A stretch of DNA of 64,000 bases from a bacterium D16-36 (GCA_003611745.1 RAYF01000016.1:1-64000); one strand, 5' to 3'. Positions 1-7,763 are shown, numbered from the stretch's first letter. Program-made: numbers and translations. The notes: generated by a model not told the origin, from the sequence alone.

Positions 1-83
1 TTGGCTCATTCATCTGAGATATGTAACTATAAATTCCTTGATTTTTTAAGGAAAATCACTTGACAATATAGGGAGGTATAAGG

Positions 84-794
84 ATGAAATTACAGCAGTT
101 AATGAGTTATACAAGGCGCGCTGTGGATGATTACCAGCTTATCGAAAATAATGACCATATCGCCATTGGGATATCCGGCGGCAAAGACAGCCTCTCCTTA
201 CTGCATTCCCTGGCAGGGCTGAGACGGTTCTACCCTAACAAATTTACTTTGTCAGCAATTATGGTAAATCTTGGATTTGATGGAATGGATCTATCTAAAA
301 TCAGTGCACTATGCCGGCAGCTGGAAGTGCCGTTCTATGAAGTGAAAAGCGAAATAGGCAAAATCATTTTTGAGGACAGGAAAGAAAGCAATCCCTGCTC
401 CCTCTGTGCAAAGATGCGCAAAGGCGCCTTGAATACGAAGGCAAAAGAGTTAGGGTGCAATAAGGTGGCTTATGCACATCATAAGGATGATTTTGTTGAG
501 ACTGTGCTGCTTTCTTTGATATTTGAGGGGCATTTTTATGTATTCCCGCCAAAAACATATCTGGACCGTATGGATTTGACAGTTATCCGCCCGTTTTTGT
601 ATGTGGACGAACGCGATATTATTGGGTTCTGCCATAAATATGATTTGCCAGTCCAGAAAAACCCCTGCCCTGCAGACGGGCATACGAAACGGGAATATGC
701 AAAGAATCTGGTGCATATGCTGGACAGAGAACACCCGGGCGCAAGGGACAGGATTTTCCACGCGATTCTTTCGAGTGGCCTAAAAGGATACTAA
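84..794 (+). CDS. TtcA/TilS-type tRNA-thiolation ATPase
   Basis: The 236-aa cytosolic protein belongs to the PP-loop ATPase superfamily. The ATP-binding signature SGGKDSLSLL lies near residue 31 and a PCSLCAKMRKGAL cysteine motif near residue 104, as in TtcA-type enzymes that adenylate and thiolate tRNA through a labile Fe-S cluster. A GHTKREYAK segment and a short C-terminus follow. The ATG sits behind GGGAGG with 8 nt spacing. It stands alone, with the next gene on the other strand. TtcA proper makes 2-thiocytidine at position 32, but paralogues in Firmicutes are poorly characterised, so the tRNA substrate is inferred. Confidence 0.85.
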   Translation: MKLQQLMSYTRRAVDDYQLIENNDHIAIGISGGKDSLSLLHSLAGLRRFYPNKFTLSAIMVNLGFDGMDLSKISALCRQLEVPFYEVKSEIGKIIFEDRKESNPCSLCAKMRKGALNTKAKELGCNKVAYAHHKDDFVETVLLSLIFEGHFYVFPPKTYLDRMDLTVIRPFLYVDERDIIGFCHKYDLPVQKNPCPADGHTKREYAKNLVHMLDREHPGARDRIFHAILSSGLKGY

Positions 795-856
795 TTTCTA
801 TAGACACACATTTGGAACAAACCTCCCACAAAGTGTGAAACACATCTTGTAAAAAG

Positions 857-921
857 CAATTTTCAAATACGCTCTAGGGAACGCTCCGCGTCCCTTGTCC
901 ACCGCATACTGAGAAACTTCC
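857..921 (-). repeat. Degenerate copy of the modular hairpin repeat
   Basis: Read on the minus strand this stretch has a degenerate GGAAGTTTCTCAGTATGCGG head, then GGTGG, a hairpin with arms AGGGACGC/GCGTTCCCT, and a tail AGCGTATTTGAAAATTGC. The same three modules recur near 1543, 9905, 24991, 47341, 63714 and 63893. It lies between the TtcA-like gene and the LysM gene and contains no open frame. Confidence 0.6.
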
Positions 922-948
922 AGTGACATCGCTGCCAGAATCACCCCA

Positions 949-1296
949 TCAGGAACCAGAAGGATTCTGGGTTACGTATATAGGGACAAGCAGTGAACTG
1001 CCGGCATTAATCTTATCTGTAGTTAAAGAATTGCACCGCTTGATTTCTTTAATATAGTTATTTAATGAGCCATACTCTTCCGTGTAATTTTCTTTCGCAA
1101 TGCTCCACAGCGTATCGTTAGGGCTGACACAGATGGATTTGAAACTTAATTCCTTTGTGCCATTCTGTTGTGGTGCCCCGACAGAACCGGAAGCAGTTAA
1201 ATAATAAAGCCCAAAAGAAAGGATACAGATAACCAGAACCACACCAAGCAGCTGAACCATAGAATAAATAAATTTGTTTAATAACCGTCTGTACAT
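949..1296 (-). CDS. Membrane-anchored LysM protein, possible SOS division inhibitor (YneA-like)
   Basis: This is a 115-aa protein with a short cytosolic N-terminus, one membrane segment (about residues 14-33) and a C-terminal LysM domain (about residues 50-110, with VSPNDTLWSIAKENY and a closing LLVPIYV). LysM domains bind peptidoglycan. The size and layout match YneA, the SOS-induced cell-division suppressor of Bacillus, and the promoter carries an SOS-like box, which supports that role. A generic LysM protein is the alternative, because no lexA gene lies next to it. The start has AGGAGGAG upstream. Confidence 0.7.
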   Translation of the reverse strand: MYRRLLNKFIYSMVQLLGVVLVICILSFGLYYLTASGSVGAPQQNGTKELSFKSICVSPNDTLWSIAKENYTEEYGSLNNYIKEIKRCNSLTTDKINAGSSLLVPIYVTQNPSGS

Positions 1297-1312
1297 ATCT
1301 TCTCCTCCTTTT

Positions 1313-1369
1313 GAACATTTGTTTGTTTTCCTGTACTCTCACTATACCAAACAAACAGACGGCTGTCAA
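1313..1369 (-). promoter_or_regulatory. Sigma-A promoter with LexA-like operator
   Basis: On the minus strand TTGACA (1369-1364) is followed after exactly 17 nt by TATAGT (1346-1341). Just downstream, between the expected start site and the AGGAGG ribosome site, lies AAACAAATGTTC (1324-1313), whose complement GAACATTTGTTT is one change from a GAAC-N4-GTTC LexA box. This predicts DNA-damage induction of the LysM gene. Confidence 0.65.
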
Positions 1370-1430
1370 TAGGAAAAAGAACAAATTTTCGGAAGATGCG
1401 TTCTTTTGTGCTCGTGAATCAACGGTTTTA

Positions 1431-1447
1431 AGCGTCCGGTGGACGCT
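1431..1447. repeat. Short hairpin AGCGTCC/GGACGCT
   Basis: A perfect 7-bp inverted repeat with a 3-nt loop lies in the 300-bp gap between the LysM gene and the zinc-ribbon gene. It has no T-run on either side, so it is probably not a terminator. Confidence 0.5.
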
Positions 1448-1485
1448 CGTTCCTTTGAATCAAAATATTCCTATCTATCAAAAAA

Positions 1486-1521
1486 CTGCCCTTTTGCAAT
1501 ATTGCTATTACAAAAGGGCAG
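1486..1521 (-). terminator. Intrinsic terminator of the zinc-ribbon gene
   Basis: A perfect 11-bp stem, CTGCCCTTTTG against CAAAAGGGCAG with a 14-nt loop, is followed on the minus strand by six T. It lies about 70 nt past the stop codon of the gene ending at 1591 and fits Rho-independent termination of that transcript. Confidence 0.85.
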
Positions 1522-1542
1522 TAGATATAATATTTTATATAT

Positions 1543-1567
1543 TAGGAAAGTTCTCGGTGTGTGGTGG
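1543..1567 (+). repeat. Head module of dispersed repeat
   Basis: TAGGAAAGTTCTCGGTGTGT followed by GGTGG is identical in its core to the copy near 63770 on the minus strand, and similar to copies at 24991 and 47394. Here the head stands alone, between a gene and its terminator. Confidence 0.6.
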
Positions 1568-1590
1568 TCGCCAACAAGAATAAATTGCAG

Positions 1591-2001
1591 TTACTTGCGA
1601 TTGATAAAACGCATTGCCTCGTCTTCCCTCTTCTGTGCAGCAGCTACTACCTGCAGGTTCTGCAGGGAATGGCATTCTGAACAAGCAACACCAAACGAAA
1701 TCGGTTTGCCGCAGAAACGGCAGTAAAGCCCTGATATCGTGTCTTTGTCATCACCTTTATACTGAATCCTTCCCTCCTTTATCCATGACCTCACTTTTCT
1801 AGTTGGAATATTGAAATGATCTGCAACATCCTGCTCACGGACTTCATTTTCCCGTATGTATTCTTTTACTTCATTGAATAAGTTCTGTTCAATGCAGTTT
1901 GGGCAAAGCTCATGAGGATACATTTCATTTAACTGCACTCCGCACTGTGGACAGTGTTTTATTTTTGATTCAGGTTCATGATTTCGACGGATAGCCGGCA
2001 T
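1591..2001 (-). CDS. Zinc-ribbon/HTH protein (YvyF-like)
   Basis: The 136-aa protein has an N-terminal CPQCG...CPNC zinc ribbon (about residues 17-37), a helix-turn-helix stretch (EQDVADHFNIPTRKVRSWIKEGRI, about 56-80) and a second CxxC...CxxC pair (CRFCGKP...CSEC). The arrangement resembles the YvyF/TIGR03826 flagellar-operon proteins, but no flagellar genes are nearby and such proteins also occur in non-motile Lachnospiraceae. It is probably a nucleic-acid-binding regulator with unknown targets. A GGAGGTGA site precedes the ATG. A 13-14-bp imperfect inverted repeat (AACGAAAA...TTTTCGTT, 2027-2071) lies in its upstream region and could be an operator. Confidence 0.65.
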   Translation of the reverse strand: MPAIRRNHEPESKIKHCPQCGVQLNEMYPHELCPNCIEQNLFNEVKEYIRENEVREQDVADHFNIPTRKVRSWIKEGRIQYKGDDKDTISGLYCRFCGKPISFGVACSECHSLQNLQVVAAAQKREDEAMRFINRK

Positions 2002-2166
2002 TTATGTCACCTCCATAACAGTATAAACGAAAACTAAAGTCATTTTGCCAAAACGGTTTTAATTTTCGTTGCAATAAATCTTTTATTACCAAAAAATATC
2101 ATAACATAAAATTGGAATAACGTCTACCACTATCCAGAATTAAATGATTAATATAGTTGAATTTTT

Positions 2167-2193
2167 GTTTCTGTTCGCTCCGTGCCTAGGAAC
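2167..2193. repeat. 27-bp GTTACTG-type hairpin repeat, copy 1
   Basis: GTTTCTG, then a conserved CTCCGTGCC loop region, then TAGGAAC. The ends pair with two wobbles. It is the same element as the copies at 6946 and 47528. It lies in the 244-bp gap between the zinc-ribbon and flavin-reductase genes. Confidence 0.6.
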
Positions 2194-2245
2194 AAGCAGC
2201 GTTTAGGCAAAAAACACCGCCAGTTCTATAGGCAGTGCAATCCTC

Positions 2246-2893
2246 TTATAATGGGCGGAAGGCTTCTGCCCCATGCTTGCATACGGGACATATATAGTCA
2301 TCAGGCAACACGTCCCCCTCATAAACATAGCCACACACTTCACATATATATCCTTTTTTCACAGAATTTCCCTCGTCTTTTTTCTGAGGTTTAATGTTTT
2401 TCTGATAATAATTATAGGTGACGGAAGGGCTGTCAGACAGGGAAACCGCTTCTGTCACTTCCCCTAAAAACAAAGTGTGTGTCTGTAAATGGATTGTATT
2501 TTTTACTTCTGCTGATAAATAAGCAGTTGTGTTATCTGTCAGATAATAAATCCCGTTTTCAGAACGGGCAATGTCTGTCCTGCCATAAAATTTATCTTTC
2601 TGGCGGCCGCTGACATAGCCGAAATCAGAATATAATGAAAAAGGCGCACTTTCTGATAAAACACTTACGTTAAACTTTTTTGTTGCTGTTATCATGTCAT
2701 GTGTCAAGTTGGCATGGTTTACTGCAACGCATATCTGGACAGGTTTGTCTGTAACCTGCATCACTGTGTTGATAATACAGGCATTGTCTTTTTCCTCTCT
2801 GGCTGATAATAAGTATAGGCCATATTCCAAGTGAAATAATGCTGATTTGTCCATTTTTCTATTATGGCCTAATGGCGGAAAATATCCCGCCAA
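2246..2893 (-). CDS. Flavin reductase domain fused to rubredoxin (Hrb-like)
   Basis: The protein joins an FMN-binding flavin-reductase-like domain (about residues 14-165) to a C-terminal rubredoxin knuckle pair (YICEVCGYVYEG...YICPVCK, about 182-210). High-molecular-weight rubredoxins of this layout pass electrons to flavodiiron proteins in oxygen or NO defence in anaerobes. The start is ambiguous. TTG at 2893 has AAAGGAGG nine bases upstream, while the ATG at 2854 gives the usual family N-terminus (MDKSALFHLEYG) but has no visible ribosome site. The TTG start is preferred here. Confidence 0.8.
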   Translation of the reverse strand: MAGYFPPLGHNRKMDKSALFHLEYGLYLLSAREEKDNACIINTVMQVTDKPVQICVAVNHANLTHDMITATKKFNVSVLSESAPFSLYSDFGYVSGRQKDKFYGRTDIARSENGIYYLTDNTTAYLSAEVKNTIHLQTHTLFLGEVTEAVSLSDSPSVTYNYYQKNIKPQKKDEGNSVKKGYICEVCGYVYEGDVLPDDYICPVCKHGAEAFRPL

Positions 2894-2969
2894 AAGCCAC
2901 GTCCTCCTTTAGATAGTATAATCCAAATTAATTCCTTGATAGTTATAGAATGGACAAAAAGGAAGAAAA

Positions 2970-3485
2970 TTATTCTCCAACCTCCTCAAATAATTCGTCG
3001 AATGTAATCTTAACGTTTGGAAAATGAATAAATTTCAATTCATCTTTGTTTTTTTCTGTAATTACTTTCCATAAAAAATATTTAGGAATATCTTTTTCAT
3101 AGTCTAATTCGTAAACCTCAACCTCCCTGTTTTTCCAATCTACTATCCAATATTCTTCAATTTCCTGTTGGCGATATATTTCCATCTTTTCTGTCCGGTC
3201 ATATTTTTCAGTAGTTGGGGATAATACCTCCATAACAAATCTCGGGGCATCCACAAAAGTATTGCCGCGTCTGGATTTCGTCCGGCAATTAATGGAAGAA
3301 TCTGGAATAACTGTTTTATCTTCTCCATTTTCTGTTTTAAATCTGTATTGCACATTATCAGAATATACATAACATGTGCTATGCTTCAGTTGTTTTCTAA
3401 TCGCAGAAACGAAATTGACTATAACAAGAGAATGTTCGGGACTTGCCCCTGCCATGTCAGTTATTTGCAAATTTATATCCATCAT
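2970..3485 (-). CDS. Uma2-family (DUF820) putative endonuclease
   Basis: This is an approximately 171-aa PD-(D/E)XK-fold protein. Visible family marks are PDSSINC near residue 65, the RFVMEVLSPTTEKYDRTEKMEIY core near residue 84 and EEYWIVDWKNREVEVYEL. Family members are predicted nucleases of unknown target, best known from cyanobacteria. The ATG at 3485, behind AAAGGCGG, is preferred to the one at 3500. It diverges from a second, distantly similar Uma2 gene at 3715. Confidence 0.8.
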   Translation of the reverse strand: MMDINLQITDMAGASPEHSLVIVNFVSAIRKQLKHSTCYVYSDNVQYRFKTENGEDKTVIPDSSINCRTKSRRGNTFVDAPRFVMEVLSPTTEKYDRTEKMEIYRQQEIEEYWIVDWKNREVEVYELDYEKDIPKYFLWKVITEKNKDELKFIHFPNVKITFDELFEEVGE

Positions 3486-3611
3486 ATTACCGCCTTTCAT
3501 ATATAATAGCCCTCGTTCTCCAAAACATTATACCTGCTTTTTGGAGCAATATCAATCACATGCATGGTGTAAGTTTCGCGAAGGCAAAGTGGCTTATTTT
3601 GTATTGCTTTC

Positions 3612-3640
3612 TTGACGTTTGAAATGGATTGCGTTACTAT
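3612..3640 (+). promoter_or_regulatory. Promoter of the second Uma2 gene
   Basis: TTGACG (3612-3617), a 17-nt spacer and TACTAT (3635-3640) form a good sigma-A promoter about 75 nt before the ATG at 3715. Confidence 0.55.
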
Positions 3641-3714
3641 GTATTTAAACTAAAAACAAAAACATAGGTAAATATAAACACTCTTATTGAACCAAGAGCA
3701 AGGAGGAATTCATT

Positions 3715-4266
3715 ATGGCATCAGCACAAGTGGAACTGTACACAGAAGATGATTATTACAATCTATCCGAGGATATCCGTGCTGAGCTTATTGAGGGAGA
3801 CCTAATCTATAACCAAGCTGCGCCATCCAGAGTACACCAAACTATATTAGGTGAACTTTATACTATTATAAATAATCATATCAAATCAAAGGGAGGTTCC
3901 TGCCGTGTCTATCCGGCTCCATTTGCTGTCAAGCTGAGGGAAAACGGAAGCACCATAGTAGAGCCTGACATAAGCGTTATCTGTGACAAGAACAAGCTTA
4001 CAGACCGTGGCTGTACCGGAGCCCCGGACTGGATTATCGAGATTGTTTCTCCAAGCAATTCCAGCCATGACTATATTCTCAAATTGAATTTGTACGCTGA
4101 CACCGGAGTAAGGGAATACTGGATAGTAGATTCTTACAAAGAACGCATTTTTGTTTACCATTTAGAGAAAGAACATTTTGAAGTGGAAACATATACATTT
4201 CATGACAGTATTCCGGTGGGAATTTTTGCGAATTTACAAATTGATTTTGACAGTCTGGATTATTAA
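3715..4266 (+). CDS. Uma2-family (DUF820) putative endonuclease
   Basis: The 183-aa protein has the full family pattern: YTEDDYYNLSEDIRAELIEGDL at the N-terminus, VEPDISVICDKNKL near residue 82, DWIIEIVSPSNSSHDYILKLNLY near residue 103 and REYWIVDSYKERI near 130. The acidic and lysine residues of the predicted PD-(D/E)XK site are present. AAGGAGG precedes the ATG. The in vivo role is unknown for the family. It points away from the other Uma2 gene, and the two share only family-level similarity. Confidence 0.85.
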   Translation: MASAQVELYTEDDYYNLSEDIRAELIEGDLIYNQAAPSRVHQTILGELYTIINNHIKSKGGSCRVYPAPFAVKLRENGSTIVEPDISVICDKNKLTDRGCTGAPDWIIEIVSPSNSSHDYILKLNLYADTGVREYWIVDSYKERIFVYHLEKEHFEVETYTFHDSIPVGIFANLQIDFDSLDY

Positions 4267-4272
4267 AAATAT

Positions 4273-4362
4273 GGTTCGTTCCCCTTTTCTGCAGTTGTGA
4301 CTTAAATTTATTTATATTTTAAATATGATTGATTATCTCAAAGTGCAACGAAAGGGGACGCT
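4273..4362. repeat. Imperfect palindrome after the Uma2 gene
   Basis: CGTTCCCCTTTTCTGCAGTT is mirrored by CGAAAGGGGACG with an AT-rich centre. It lies directly behind the Uma2 stop codon and may act as its terminator, although no clear T-run follows. Confidence 0.4.
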
Positions 4363-4443
4363 TAGGACATGTTTTTGCATTTCTTATTTTTGTGATAAAA
4401 TCTGCCGCTAGAAAAAATGGGAAACCCAAAAGTCCAAAACGCA

Positions 4444-4472
4444 TTGACTTTTCCGTTAAACGGGGATATTAT
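4444..4472 (+). promoter_or_regulatory. Promoter of antisense RNA
   Basis: TTGACT (4444-4449), a 17-nt spacer and TATTAT (4467-4472) form a near-consensus promoter with no coding frame behind it. It fits transcription of a roughly 120-nt RNA ending at the hairpin at 4554-4595. Confidence 0.7.
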
Positions 4473-4478
4473 CTAAAA

Positions 4479-4600
4479 GAAAAGGGCATCTGCTGGTAAC
4501 AGATACCCTTCAGGTACTACCGGCAAACGGTTGACCCGTATTATAGTTAGCTAAGAAATAGCCGCCTAGTTTTCCAGATCGTGGCGGCTATTTCTGTGTT
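4479..4600 (+). ncRNA. Putative RNA antitoxin of a type I toxin-antitoxin pair
   Basis: The predicted transcript begins near 4479 with a hairpin (AAGGGCATCTG against CAGATACCCTT) and ends in the 13-bp terminator shared with the convergent toxin gene. The segment CAGATACCCTT pairs, with one mismatch, with AAGGGAATCTG in the toxin mRNA directly upstream of its AAAGGAGG ribosome site. Convergent genes, a shared terminator and repeats that become complementary in the two RNAs are the layout of the Fst/RNAII and TxpA/RatA families. The RNA is predicted, not observed. Confidence 0.65.
4554..4595. terminator. Shared bidirectional terminator hairpin
   Basis: AGAAATAGCCGCC and GGCGGCTATTTCT form a perfect 13-bp stem with a 16-nt loop. 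The 3' end of the toxin reading frame runs into it from the minus strand and the antisense RNA reads into it from the plus strand. Confidence 0.8.
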
Positions 4601-4689
4601 TTTCCATGATGAAATCCTATCGTATATTTAATCCCGAAGCAGGTACCGCATAATGCCAGCACTGCTATCAGACCTTCCATAGTCAGCAT
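4588..4689 (-). CDS. 33-aa hydrophobic peptide, putative type I toxin
   Basis: This small gene encodes 33 residues starting MLTMEGLIAVLALCG, with one hydrophobic helix (about residues 7-26) and a polar, basic tail ending HHGKTQK. AAAGGAGG lies nine bases before the ATG. The size, single membrane helix and charged tail match holin-like/Fst-type membrane toxins. The stop codon lies inside the terminator stem shared with the antisense RNA, and a sequence complementary to that RNA lies just upstream of the ribosome site. A longer 69-codon frame at 4628-4837 overlaps in another phase and has none of these features. Confidence 0.7.
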   Translation of the reverse strand: MLTMEGLIAVLALCGTCFGIKYTIGFHHGKTQK

Positions 4690-5077
4690 AACACACGCCC
4701 TCCTTTCCCAGATTCCCTTTCGGGTTCCTATGTATCAAAGATACATTGTAATTGGAGGGGCACATACCCTCCGCAGAGAGCCAACCGCCTACCGTCTTGA
4801 TAGTCCCCATAGAAAATGCTATCACAGAAATCGGCATATTATTTCAACCATTTCCGGCATATAGCCCCAAAACCAGTACACGGTTCAATGCCGGGCTTTG
4901 AAATTTTGTTACCTATACTGTGTTACCTGCCTGTTGCCTGTTCACCAATTTTTACCAACTTTCACGGCTGCTCAGAGCAAATTTCCATTTTCTCTCCTGA
5001 GCATGAAAAAAGTACCGCAACCATTGAAGATTACGGTACTTCCAAGCCTTTTGGCATATTCAATTCAATAAATATAT

Positions 5078-6088
5078 TTAGAACTTTCCAGCCTTCGCTG
5101 CTTCCTCGATGGAGACAGCAACTGCAACAGTCATACCTACCATCGGGTTATTGCCGGCACCAATCAGGCCCATCATTTCTACATGGGCAGGTACGGAAGA
5201 AGAACCTGCGAACTGTGCATCTGAGTGCATACGTCCGAGGGTATCTGTCATACCATAAGATGCAGGGCCTGCAGCCATGTTATCTGGATGGAGCGTACGC
5301 CCTGTACCGCCGCCGGATGCTACAGAGAAGTATTTCTTGCCCTGCTCGATGCATTCCTTCTTGTATGTACCAGCTACCGGATGCTGGAAACGGGTCGGGT
5401 TGGTGGAGTTACCTGTGATGGATACGTCAACACCTTCCTTGTGCATAATTGCAACACCCTCGCAGACATCGTTTGCGCCGTAGCAGTTTACTTTTGCGCG
5501 GAGGCCCTCAGAATAAGCCTTGCGGAATACTTCTTTTACTGTGTTTGTGTATGGGTCGTATTCTGTCTCAACAAATGTAAATCCATTGATACGTGAGATA
5601 ATCTGTGCAGCGTCTTTTCCAAGGCCGTTTAAGATAACGCGGAGTGGTTTCTGGCGGACCTTGTTTGCCTTCTCTGCGATACCGATTGCACCCTCTGCTG
5701 CTGCAAAGGACTCATGCCCGGCTAAGAAACAGAAGCACTCTGTCTCCTCTTCCAGAAGCATCTTGCCTAAATTACCATGCCCAAGCCCTACTTTACGGGT
5801 ATCAGCTACAGAGCCCGGGATACAGAATGACTGTAAGCCCTCACCAATTGCTGCTGCCGCATCTGCTGCACGGCGGCAGTCCTTTTTAATTGCGATTGCT
5901 GCGCCTACTGTATATGCCCAGCATGCATTTTCAAAACAAATCGGCTGGATTGCCTTAACCTGATCATACACATTAAGCCCAGCATCCTTTGTGATCTTTT
6001 CTGCTTCTTCGATCGAAGAAATACCATAGCTGTTTAACACGCTATTAATCTTGTCAATTCTTCTTTCATATGATTCAAATAATGCCAT
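5078..6088 (-). CDS. GGGtGRT protein (conserved, function unknown)
   Basis: The 336-aa soluble protein contains the name-giving ASGGGTGRTLHP motif near residue 255 and conserved stretches such as CFENACWAYTVGAA, CFLAGHESFAAAEGAIGIA and GNSTNPTRFQHPVAGTYKKECIEQGKKYF. The family is widespread in gut Clostridia and other anaerobes and is annotated only by this motif. It lies 21 nt downstream of the NifU-like scaffold gene, a pairing that recurs in related genomes, so a shared Fe-S or redox function is likely but unproven. Codon choice looks like that of a highly expressed gene (for example GGT, GCA and AAG runs). Confidence 0.85.
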   Translation of the reverse strand: MALFESYERRIDKINSVLNSYGISSIEEAEKITKDAGLNVYDQVKAIQPICFENACWAYTVGAAIAIKKDCRRAADAAAAIGEGLQSFCIPGSVADTRKVGLGHGNLGKMLLEEETECFCFLAGHESFAAAEGAIGIAEKANKVRQKPLRVILNGLGKDAAQIISRINGFTFVETEYDPYTNTVKEVFRKAYSEGLRAKVNCYGANDVCEGVAIMHKEGVDVSITGNSTNPTRFQHPVAGTYKKECIEQGKKYFSVASGGGTGRTLHPDNMAAGPASYGMTDTLGRMHSDAQFAGSSSVPAHVEMMGLIGAGNNPMVGMTVAVAVSIEEAAKAGKF

Positions 6089-6109
6089 GATTCGTTTGCC
6101 TCCTTTTTA

Positions 6110-6817
6110 TTATTTTTCGATTTCTTTATCTGTTCTCGGGTCGATAAGCTTAACAGCATCATCTACACGGCCATACTGTCCGCATGCTTTTTCCCAAGCT
6201 GTGTTAGGATCATCGCCCTTCTTGATGAAGTCTGTCATCTTACCAAGGCTAACGAACTTGTAACCAATGATCAAATCATCTGCATCCAGTGCGATAGCTG
6301 TAACATAACCCTCAGCCATCTCTAAGTAACGAGGACCTTTCTTCAATGTACCATACATGGTACCAACCTGGGAACGGAGCCCCTTTCCAAGATCCTCAAG
6401 GCCTGCGCCGACCGGAAGCCCGTCTTCTGAGAATGCACTCTGGGAACGTCCGTAAACAATCTGCAGGAAAAGTTCTCTCATTGCAGTATTAATTGCATCA
6501 CAGACTAAGTCTGTATTCAGGGCCTCCATAACAGTACGCCCCGGAAGAATCTCTGCTGCCATAGCTGCAGAATGAGTCATGCCGGAACATCCGATTGTCT
6601 CAACTAATGCTTCCTGAATAATGCCCTCTTTAACATTGAGAGATAACTTGCAGGCACCCTGCTGTGGTGCACACCAGCCCACACCATGTGTGAAACCGGA
6701 GATGTCTTTTACTTCCTTTGCCTTAACCCACTTTGCCTCTTCCGGGATTGGTGCGCAGCCATGGCTGACACCCTGGGCAACTGGGCACATGTTTTCTACT
6801 TCCTGTGAATAAATCAT
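6110..6817 (-). CDS. NifU/IscU-like Fe-S scaffold protein
   Basis: The 235-aa protein resembles the IscU/NifU N-terminal fold, with cysteines in GWCAPQQGACKL (about residue 48), ETIGCSGMTHSAAMAAEILPG (about 74) and DLVCDAINTAMRELF (about 104). The family is annotated as iron-sulfur cluster assembly scaffold. It is longer than IscU, with a C-terminal extension including a CGQYGRVDDAVKLIDPRTDKE tail. AAAGGAGCATAAAC precedes the ATG. It is the first gene of a two-gene unit with the GGGtGRT gene. No SufBCD or IscS gene is nearby, so it may serve a dedicated partner rather than general cluster assembly. Confidence 0.8.
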   Translation of the reverse strand: MIYSQEVENMCPVAQGVSHGCAPIPEEAKWVKAKEVKDISGFTHGVGWCAPQQGACKLSLNVKEGIIQEALVETIGCSGMTHSAAMAAEILPGRTVMEALNTDLVCDAINTAMRELFLQIVYGRSQSAFSEDGLPVGAGLEDLGKGLRSQVGTMYGTLKKGPRYLEMAEGYVTAIALDADDLIIGYKFVSLGKMTDFIKKGDDPNTAWEKACGQYGRVDDAVKLIDPRTDKEIEK

Positions 6818-6945
6818 GTTTATGCTCCTTTCAATAATGCTTATTATCTACGGTTATCAAACCGCAGTCCTAATTATATTTTAGGACAAATTTTCCATTT
6901 CGTCTACTCTTTTTGACAAAAAATCCCACGAAATCCACGCCATTA

Positions 6946-6972
6946 GTTACTGTCCACTCCGTACCCAGTAAT
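6946..6972. repeat. 27-bp GTTACTG hairpin repeat, copy 2
   Basis: GTTACTG, a 13-nt loop containing CACTCCGTACC, then CAGTAAT. It is the same element as at 2167 and 47528. It lies just downstream of the beta-helix gene end. Confidence 0.65.
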
Positions 6973-6977
6973 CCTCA

Positions 6978-7649
6978 TTAATTGTTCTTTAAGACGACCT
7001 CCCCCTGCCGCTTGTAAATGCTGGCTTTTGGGATATAGCCGCGCACCATGGATAACGGATAAACATTTGTATTGCTTCCGATAATGCTGCCAGGGTTTAG
7101 TACGCTGTTGCAGCCGATTTCTACATAATTGCCAAGGATAGCGCCCATCTTCTTTAATCCTGTCTCAATCACATCCCCCTCATATCGGATGGCAATCTTT
7201 GTCTTGTCTGATTTTACGTTAGATGTGATGGAGCCTGCCCCCATATGGGACTTATAGCCGAGAATCGAGTCCCCCACATAATTATAATGCGGAACCTGCA
7301 CATTGTTAAAAAGGATTACGTTCTTAAGTTCCGTTGAGTTCCCAACTACACAATTTTCCCCCACAATGGCATTTCCTCGGATAAACGCCCCCGGCCTGAC
7401 TTCCGTGTCCCTGCCGATAATGCAGGAGCCGCTTATCACTGCCGTCTGGGCAACAGATGCTGATTTGGCAATCCAGACATCCTCCTGTGGGTGGTCATAC
7501 TCCTCTTCCGGCAGGCTGGCGCCCAGTTTCCCTATAAAGTCCTTAATTAAGGGAAGCACCTCCCATGGAAATGTTACATCCTGAAAAATATCTTTTGCTA
7601 TCGTTTCATCCAGATTAAAAAGAGTCTTATTTTTTAACTGTTCATACAT
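6978..7649 (-). CDS. Left-handed beta-helix sugar-nucleotide transferase-like protein
   Basis: The approximately 223-aa protein consists mostly of hexapeptide repeats (VWIAKSASVAQTAVISGSCIIGRDTEVRPGAFI onward, about residues 60-200), the LbH fold of the GlmU C-terminal acetyltransferase half. There is no pyrophosphorylase domain. Stand-alone proteins of this kind in Clostridia are annotated as UDP-N-acetylglucosamine pyrophosphorylase-related, but the substrate is unknown. The ATG at 7649, with GGAG upstream, is chosen over 7685. It follows topB on the same strand with a 114-bp gap. Confidence 0.7.
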   Translation of the reverse strand: MYEQLKNKTLFNLDETIAKDIFQDVTFPWEVLPLIKDFIGKLGASLPEEEYDHPQEDVWIAKSASVAQTAVISGSCIIGRDTEVRPGAFIRGNAIVGENCVVGNSTELKNVILFNNVQVPHYNYVGDSILGYKSHMGAGSITSNVKSDKTKIAIRYEGDVIETGLKKMGAILGNYVEIGCNSVLNPGSIIGSNTNVYPLSMVRGYIPKASIYKRQGEVVLKNN

Positions 7650-7763
7650 ATCGTCTCCGTTTCTGCAGTCTGAACGCTGGAACACGGCATCTTCTTTCCA
7701 TATTTAAATGTAGCAAAAAAGTATCTTGCCTGAAGCTGATACCGCATACCGGCATTTTCCTGC

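Noticed and set aside
4628-4837. 69-codon minus-strand open frame
   Set aside because: It overlaps the 33-aa toxin gene in another phase, has no ribosome site and no protein-like composition.
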